This document shows, piece by piece, positions 5,664-10,238 of a stretch of 10,238 bases of DNA (position 1 is the first letter of the stretch; the number at the start of each line of letters is the position of its first letter). A model generated the notes under the pieces. The model saw only the letters and a list, made by a program, of their open reading frames with translations, made no database searches and had not been told where the DNA came from. The stretch comes from Bryobacterales bacterium. GTDB lineage: Bacteria > Acidobacteriota > Terriglobia > Bryobacterales > Bryobacteraceae. The DNA lies in assembly GCA_016789785.1 (NCBI GenBank), contig JAEUQE010000278.1, positions 1-10,238 of the forward strand, read 5' to 3'. Both the position numbers and the translations under genes were made by a program.

Positions 5664-8128
5664 ATCCGTTCCTGACGCTTCAGTGTTCCGAACGAGCCAA
5701 TGTTGGCAATCGCGAACGATGCCTGAAACACATTGTCGTTGCGGAATCCCAGGCGCCGGTACTGAAAGCTGAGACCACAGCAATCCCAGTTATACGTCAC
5801 TTGCGTCGTGGCGAAGTCCATCAGCGCCGTCTGGAAGTTGTAAAAGGCGCTGAAGGCGGCGTTCCATCCGCGCCGGCTCTCATTGCCGATGCCGAGCAGA
5901 CCCCGGAACTGGTTGAATGATTGCGAGAGTCCCGGAGCCCCTCGCACATACCCATGCCCGACGGAGACAAAGTAGTTCGAAATGCGGGCGTCGGCCGTGA
6001 CAGACGTATTTGTGAAACGCTTGAAGAGTGGGTCGTAATCTGTTCGCCATTCGACGCCTACGCTCGCGGTTGGAGCTGCGCGAATGGCGGATATCAACGG
6101 CGAGTAGTGGCGGGGACCGTTGAAGAACGTGTAGCCGGTCAATTGCGTCCCGGTCAGAAGAACGTTGCGCTGTCCCTCCACCATGGCGCCGCCGAAGGTC
6201 GGGTCGAAGTAGCGCTTCTGCGACAACTGCCAGGAGAGCGCCTCCCAGGTTTTCCCATTCTTTTTCAAGAAAATGCGGTTTGTGAGTGAAATCTCAACTT
6301 CCTTCGTGTTCGACAGCAGTTCGGTTTCGTCGAAACGGATGAGGTTGCGGAAGTTGTCCACGCCTTGGACCAAGCGGAAAGTAGCCCGAGGTTCGATGAC
6401 GTGCTTCATCCGGTCGCCCGCCCAATCGGGCGCATCCATGACCTTCGCGAGCGCGGGCAGCGCCAGATCCATGCCGAACTCGCGCGCGTGGCGGCGGATG
6501 TTGCTTCCGAGGAAGATACGGCGCTCAGGGTCGTAGCTGGACCCGACGAAGGTTTCGCGAATGGAGTAGTAGGGGAGAAGCGAAAAGTCCTTCCAGCGCA
6601 CCGCGGTCATGATGCGAGGTTCAATATCCGCACGAGGTACGAAGGTTCGCGTCACGCGGCCCTCTTCGCTGCACTCTTCGTCATACTCCTGGCATTGCGG
6701 TTGCGCACGCCGGAGGAATCCCGCTGTCGAATCGAGAGAGACCCAAATCGGCAGCACTTTGTTCGAGATCTGCCGATCGCGGCTGTTGAACTCGACTTGG
6801 GGCATGCGCCGTACGCTGATCCGGTCGCCCGGCAGATTGCTCTGGAAGTTCTCCTTGCGCGTCGCCACAATGTTGAGGCCGTAGCTGGACCAGTGCTTCG
6901 TAACCACGCCCACGGACTGCACTTCGGAGAGGATCGCTTCGTTGAAAGTCTCAGTGAAGGCTTGCCGGAACAGGTATGAGCTGAGGTAGTTGGCGGTCCC
7001 ATAGGCGTAGAAGCCCTTGCCCAGATCCGCGCGGCCATTGCCTGAGAAGAAGAAGCCCCCTTCCTTGACCCGCGTTCCGTCCGTCAGCAGACGGCCCCGG
7101 TCGTTCACGCCATAGATATAGGTGTTGAACTCGGAACGTTGGGTCGGCTTAGCCCGGAAGTCGACCGTATGGGCAAATCCGCGCTGGGTGAAAAGCTGGC
7201 TGCGATAGGCCAGGTCGTAGCTGCGGTTGATCGCCCAGTAGTAGCCAGTGCCGATCATCTTCCCGCGGCGGGAGCTGTTGCCTGCGGATGGTGTGAGGAA
7301 ACCGCTTTTGCGCGGTTGCTTTTCCAGAGATTTGTAGAAGTAAGGCGTGTAGAAGAGTGGGAAGGACTTGACCTTGAACCAGGTCTTGTAGGCGATGGCG
7401 CGGTCGCCGGGCACGATGTCGAACTTCGGCGCCCGCAGAGTCCAGATGGGGCGGGGAACCTTGCAGTTCGTGATGAAGCCTTTGTATAGGATATAGCGAT
7501 TCTTGATACGTTCGGCCCATTCGCCCTGAAAGTAAAAGGGATTTGTGCTGATGAGCAGGCCTGGCCGCGGGTCGATCTTGGCAGGGGCCGTGCCGCGCAC
7601 GCCGTAGAACTTGCCGGTCTCTTCGTTGACGTTGAACTGGGCCCGGTCGGCCCAGAGTTCCTCGTTTCCTGCGAAGTGCTTGAAATAAACGTTGCCGCGG
7701 GCTTCCGCATCGCCCGATTCCTCGTCGTAGTCAATCTCGTCCGCCGTGAGCAGCGCTTCGCTGGTCTCGACGCGAGCCTTGCCCCGGAGCTTGTAGACCT
7801 TGCCTCGGATTTCCTGGGAGGCGAACTCCATCCAGACCTCGTCGGAAGGCGGGGCGTTTTTACGCGTGAGCGGGAGTGTCACGTTCGGATTGGTGGCCGA
7901 GCCGGGCGAAGGAGGGGGCAAGGGGCGGGGAAACCCCGGGGTACCAGGGCGTCCAAACTGGGCCGCCGCGCGTGTATCACAGAACGAAAACAATAAGATA
8001 CACGCAAAAAGGAATCGACAAAGTAAAGGAACTATGGTACTAAGATAGGGTAGGGAATTGGCCGGTCTCGATTCGGACGATGCGGAGCCCAACCCCAAAC
8101 CGTAGCACGGTGTGGAATGGCTCCGCAA
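5657..8128 (-). CDS. lptD: LPS-assembly outer-membrane protein LptD
   Basis: The outer-membrane translocon that, with LptE, places lipopolysaccharide in the outer leaflet. It has 823 residues, near the 784 of E. coli LptD. A signal peptide is visible (hydrophobic 33-50, cleavage probably after A-A-A56), then a Pro-rich linker. The periplasmic OstA/LptA-like beta-jellyroll domain covers about 98-180. The barrel covers about 220-823; residues 250-340 (PLFYTPY, KSGFLTPSAG, GYYWAIN, TQRGF) line up with the E. coli barrel start. The Cys783-Cys784 pair near the C-terminus (NWDCCGLS) matches Cys724-Cys725 of E. coli, and Cys222 matches Cys173. There is no counterpart of Cys31. Cys479 and Cys486 form an extra CX6C in the barrel. 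The start is uncertain: TTG at 8128, with in-frame TTG codons at 8098 and 8092 also possible; no ATG precedes the signal peptide. No other Lpt gene is adjacent. Confidence 0.95.
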   Translation of the reverse strand: MRSHSTPCYGLGLGSASSESRPANSLPYLSTIVPLLCRFLFACILLFSFCDTRAAAQFGRPGTPGFPRPLPPPSPGSATNPNVTLPLTRKNAPPSDEVWMEFASQEIRGKVYKLRGKARVETSEALLTADEIDYDEESGDAEARGNVYFKHFAGNEELWADRAQFNVNEETGKFYGVRGTAPAKIDPRPGLLISTNPFYFQGEWAERIKNRYILYKGFITNCKVPRPIWTLRAPKFDIVPGDRAIAYKTWFKVKSFPLFYTPYFYKSLEKQPRKSGFLTPSAGNSSRRGKMIGTGYYWAINRSYDLAYRSQLFTQRGFAHTVDFRAKPTQRSEFNTYIYGVNDRGRLLTDGTRVKEGGFFFSGNGRADLGKGFYAYGTANYLSSYLFRQAFTETFNEAILSEVQSVGVVTKHWSSYGLNIVATRKENFQSNLPGDRISVRRMPQVEFNSRDRQISNKVLPIWVSLDSTAGFLRRAQPQCQEYDEECSEEGRVTRTFVPRADIEPRIMTAVRWKDFSLLPYYSIRETFVGSSYDPERRIFLGSNIRRHAREFGMDLALPALAKVMDAPDWAGDRMKHVIEPRATFRLVQGVDNFRNLIRFDETELLSNTKEVEISLTNRIFLKKNGKTWEALSWQLSQKRYFDPTFGGAMVEGQRNVLLTGTQLTGYTFFNGPRHYSPLISAIRAAPTASVGVEWRTDYDPLFKRFTNTSVTADARISNYFVSVGHGYVRGAPGLSQSFNQFRGLLGIGNESRRGWNAAFSAFYNFQTALMDFATTQVTYNWDCCGLSFQYRRLGFRNDNVFQASFAIANIGSFGTLKRQERIF
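7970..8005 (-). repeat. 9-bp inverted repeat within the lptD signal-peptide coding region
   Basis: GCGTGTATC (7970-7978) and GATACACGC (7997-8005) are perfect inverted repeats with an 18-base spacer. In the lptD mRNA the loop is U-rich. The hairpin would lie about 120-160 bases after the upstream TTG start and cover the hydrophobic core of the signal peptide. One such repeat per 10 kb could occur by chance, so a role is uncertain. Confidence 0.35.
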
Positions 8129-8358
8129 GGCGAGTTGGGGCCGCGCTGGTGCAGCCGCAAGGCCGCTGCATGTGCCGGATGATCGCCTAGCCAGTGGAAC
8201 CGCGGGTAACTCGGGAGTGGCGCAACGCTGCTGTTTCCCGATACGATGCGTCTTGCGGGGTAAGTGTGGCGCCGTCGATCGGCGGCGTGTCGGGGGTTCC
8301 GGGCAGTAACGAGGACTCCGAGGGCGGTAGTGTGGGTGTCGCAGGGATTCGTCAAGAA
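8129..8358. other. Divergent gap between lptD and the RDD gene
   Basis: This stretch should hold promoters for both flanking genes, but I see no convincing -35/-10 pair on either strand. It holds three stem-loop candidates: TGCAGC/GCTGCA at 8150-8170 with an inner GC/GC stem, TCGGGA/TCCCGA at 8211-8241, and CGCCG/CGGCG at 8270-8284. From 8194 the plus-strand frame of the RDD gene is open, but its translation there has no recognisable domain, so I treat it as leader. Confidence 0.5.
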
Positions 8359-9246
8359 ATGAACTGTCGCTATTGCTCGGCTCTCAATTCGAAAGAAGAT
8401 CACCGTTGCGTTCGGTGTGGACGGCGGCTCTACATGGCAGCCCGGCCCGAAGTGGTCCAGGCTGGCAGCCGTTCGGCAAATGCGCATGCGTTGCAGACCG
8501 ACATCTCGGCGGTGGTGGCCGAAGAGCCCATGGTGACCGAGCCTGGCCAGGGTTCGTTGTTTCCCCGGCCGGAAGCACCTCGCGAGAAGATTGTGCGCAT
8601 GAAGGCGCAGCTTCCGCTTCCGGAACAGGCGCAGGCGCCCAAGCCGGAGGCGCCGCGAAGGGAAGCGCTCCAGCGGGCAGGCGGAAGAATTGCGCGCGAA
8701 GCTCCGAAGCAGACCACGGCGTCTCAGCCGCAGCAGGAGTTCGCGTTCTTCAATCCCGATCCGCAACGCGTGGTCCGCGTGGAGACGAGCAGCATCTACT
8801 GCAAGGCCCCCGTGGCAATGCCGGTGCACCGGATGATTGCAACGGCGGTGGATACTGCGATGGTTCTGCTCAGTCTCGGCCTGTTTCTTGGCATGGCGCA
8901 ACTGGTGGGGATGAGCTTCGGAGTAAGTAAACCGTATCTCATTGGCTATGGCGCCGGCGCCGTGCTCATGGTGGTGCTGTACCGGCTCTTGTGGTGTGTG
9001 GCGGAGATGGATAGCATCGGGACGCGCGCGGCCGGCTTGAAGATGCTCAACTTCGACGGCGAGGTTCCGGACCGGAGGCAGCGTTTGCTGCGGTTCGCCG
9101 CGTCGTTGATCAGTATTGGACCGGCGGGTCTGGGTCTGCTGTGGGCGCTGGCTGACGAAGAGAAACTCACCTGGCACGACCACATTTCGAAGACGTTTCC
9201 CACTCCTGCGCTAGGCCGCATCGCGCGCCGCCGTTATTCGCACTAA
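8359..9246 (+). CDS. Zinc-ribbon and RDD-domain membrane protein
   Basis: A 295-residue inner-membrane protein of unknown function. The extreme N-terminus is a small zinc ribbon, with Cys3-x2-Cys6 and Cys17-x2-Cys20. A long, probably disordered linker rich in Pro, Gln, Ala and Glu covers about 25-145. The C-terminal RDD domain (about 150-285) has the family's first Arg and Asp (Arg158, Asp165). Hydrophobic segments are centred near 167-183, 193-212 and 250-265, and the typical end is WHDHISKTF. RDD proteins are a broad family, some linked to ion or solute transport; the ribbon suggests binding of a protein or nucleic acid, which is inference. I chose the ATG at 8359 because it puts the ribbon at the N-terminus. 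The frame is open back to a GTG at 8194, but that extension lacks recognisable features. The gene ends 9 bases from the end of the opposing TonB receptor gene. Confidence 0.85.
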   Translation: MNCRYCSALNSKEDHRCVRCGRRLYMAARPEVVQAGSRSANAHALQTDISAVVAEEPMVTEPGQGSLFPRPEAPREKIVRMKAQLPLPEQAQAPKPEAPRREALQRAGGRIAREAPKQTTASQPQQEFAFFNPDPQRVVRVETSSIYCKAPVAMPVHRMIATAVDTAMVLLSLGLFLGMAQLVGMSFGVSKPYLIGYGAGAVLMVVLYRLLWCVAEMDSIGTRAAGLKMLNFDGEVPDRRQRLLRFAASLISIGPAGLGLLWALADEEKLTWHDHISKTFPTPALGRIARRRYSH

Positions 9247-9255
9247 ATGGCGTCC

Positions 9256-10131
9256 TCAGTAGTACAGCTTGAGCCCGAACTGAATGATACGCGCCCGTTC
9301 GGCACCATTGATTCTGCCGAAATCCGGCTGCCCGAACGTGGTCCCCGACGGGTTGGCGAAATTTACGTTGTTCAAGGCGTTGAAGAACTCCGACCGGAAC
9401 TGTAGTTTCATCCGCTCGCTGATCCGGAAGTCCTTCAGGACCGAAACATCCCAGTTCTGAAGCGGTGGGCCAAGGTTATCGGGCAGGAACCGGCCGAGAT
9501 TGCCGAACGTGAACTGCGGTGCGTCCACAAACGCGGCCGGGTTGAACCAGCCGTAGATACGATCCCGTGTGCTCCCCTGCGACTTGCTGGAAACTCCCGT
9601 GGCGTTCGGACGCTGGCCTCCACCAAAAGACGTCGTGGTATTGTTGCGCGAGCCGATCGAGATCGGCGTGCCGGACTGCAGCGAAGTAACTCCATTTACG
9701 ATCCAGCCACCAAGAACGTAATCCGCAAAGCCTGCCGCATTCAGCCAGCGCCGCCCCTTGCCGAACGGCAGTTCCCACTGATAGTTGATGGCCAGGTTGT
9801 GCGGCACGTGGATGGCGGAGAGTGAGCGGTCCAGGTCGCGGCGGTTGTTGTTGGTGTAGCCCGGATTCTGGTCACCGAGAAAACCCGCCACCGAGGATAC
9901 GTCGTCAAGCGTCTTTGACCAGGTGTAAGCCACCAGGAACTGCAGGCCGTTGCTGTAACGTTTCCGGAACTTCGTCTGAAGAGCGTGATAAGTGGAGTGT
10001 GCCATCGTGCCCCAGGATTGCGTCAGGCCGGTCAGCCAGGGACGCGGAAGCAGAAGCTGGCCGTAAGTGAGCGTGGCCCGTCCCAGGCCTGTTGCCGCCG
10101 GCAGTACCCCGAAGAACGGATTGTTGACCAC
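9256..10131 (-). CDS. Oar-like TonB-dependent receptor, C-terminal barrel part only
   Basis: The last 291 residues of an outer-membrane beta-barrel of the Oar-like TonB-dependent family that is abundant in Acidobacteriota. Intact members have about 1,000-1,200 residues, with a carboxypeptidase-regulatory-like domain and plug before the barrel. Typical elements are VNNPFFGVLP near the start, YTWSKTLDD, WELPFGKGRRW, GGWIVNGV, FGNLGRFLPDN and FRSEFFNALNNVNFANP. The C-terminal strand FGLKLYY ends in an aromatic residue, as needed for recognition by the Bam complex. The first start codon is a GTG at 10131, but family-like sequence (LLSLGNGLN) continues upstream of it in the same frame until a TAA at 10195-10197. 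The GTG is therefore unlikely to be a real start. The fragment has no signal peptide or plug and would not work as a receptor alone. It is either the end of a broken gene or of one split by a sequencing frameshift. Confidence 0.8.
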   Translation of the reverse strand: MVNNPFFGVLPAATGLGRATLTYGQLLLPRPWLTGLTQSWGTMAHSTYHALQTKFRKRYSNGLQFLVAYTWSKTLDDVSSVAGFLGDQNPGYTNNNRRDLDRSLSAIHVPHNLAINYQWELPFGKGRRWLNAAGFADYVLGGWIVNGVTSLQSGTPISIGSRNNTTTSFGGGQRPNATGVSSKSQGSTRDRIYGWFNPAAFVDAPQFTFGNLGRFLPDNLGPPLQNWDVSVLKDFRISERMKLQFRSEFFNALNNVNFANPSGTTFGQPDFGRINGAERARIIQFGLKLYY

Positions 10132-10238
10132 CGTATTCAGTCCGTTGCCCAGTGAAAGTAAGGCTCTGAGCAGGAATTCGTAAGGAGCCCGCTTTTATGC
10201 GGCATTTTGAAGAACCATGAATTCCGTTCGGCTGGCCG
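10132..10238 (-). pseudogene. Interrupted upstream part of the TonB-dependent receptor gene
   Basis: Reading the minus strand in the receptor frame gives LLSLGNGLNTVVNNPFFG across the GTG at 10131, a pattern common in Oar-like barrels. The frame then ends at TAA (10195-10197). One other frame is open to the window edge and gives GSLRIPAQ just before the LLSLGNGLN segment, which resembles the usual N-x-L-P-A-Q-x-L-x-L-G pattern. That would place a one-base frameshift near 10160-10175. The stretch is too short to be sure. Confidence 0.4.

Noticed and set aside
6365..6979. Plus-strand open frame of 204 codons inside lptD
   Set aside because: It lies antisense to a well-supported LptD barrel and shows no family features.
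8169..8245. Possible tRNA or small RNA with a TCGGGA/TCCCGA stem
   Set aside because: No cloverleaf, T-loop consensus or anticodon arm could be built; kept only as a stem-loop candidate.
8194..8358. N-terminal extension of the RDD protein from the GTG at 8194
   Set aside because: The 55 extra residues lack any domain, and the ATG at 8359 puts the zinc ribbon at the N-terminus.
8032..9183. Long minus-strand open frame (383 codons) antisense to the RDD gene
   Set aside because: His/Arg-rich translation without domains; the plus strand has the zinc ribbon and RDD domain.

Overview
The window is GC-rich bacterial DNA with an outer-membrane gene set. It most likely comes from an Acidobacteriota genome of the Solibacter/Bryobacter type. 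The clues are an Oar-like TonB-dependent receptor with the typical C-terminal barrel, an LptD carrying the Cys-Cys pair near its C-terminus, and a secreted-type astacin protease ending in InlB-like repeats and a BACON domain. This placement rests on recognising protein families by eye; no search was run.

Layout, left to right. (1) 1-1968 (+): the 3' part of an astacin-family (M12A) metalloprotease with a Pro/Thr linker, two repeat domains and a BACON domain; the start lies outside the window. (2) 2028-2669 (+): a complete pdxH, pyridoxamine 5'-phosphate oxidase. (3) 2670-2791: a gap with a good promoter candidate overlapping a small palindrome. (4) 2792-3673 (+): a membrane-anchored M23 (LytM-type) peptidase. 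(5) 3674-3786: a gap dominated by an 8-bp inverted repeat. (6) 3787-5460 (+): an AMP-binding acyl-CoA synthetase-like enzyme. (7) 5461-5656: a convergent gap packed with stem-loops. (8) 5657-8128 (-): lptD, the LPS-assembly outer-membrane protein. (9) 8129-8358: a divergent gap. (10) 8359-9246 (+): a zinc-ribbon plus RDD-domain membrane protein. (11) 9256-10131 (-): the C-terminal part of an Oar-like TonB-dependent receptor. Its reading frame is closed by a stop just upstream, so it may be broken.

The genes do not form one pathway. Several concern the envelope: LptD inserts LPS, the M23 enzyme trims peptidoglycan, the TonB receptor takes up nutrients and the astacin protease is probably exported. 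PdxH and the acyl-CoA synthetase are housekeeping or metabolic enzymes. No mobile element, CRISPR array, tRNA, rRNA or phage signature was seen. I did not find a clear new multi-gene system. The most unusual signals are the dense set of inverted repeats between the acyl-CoA synthetase and lptD, the inverted repeat that would mask a possible ribosome-binding site at 3698-3739, the reduced cysteine set of LptD, and the interrupted TonB receptor.
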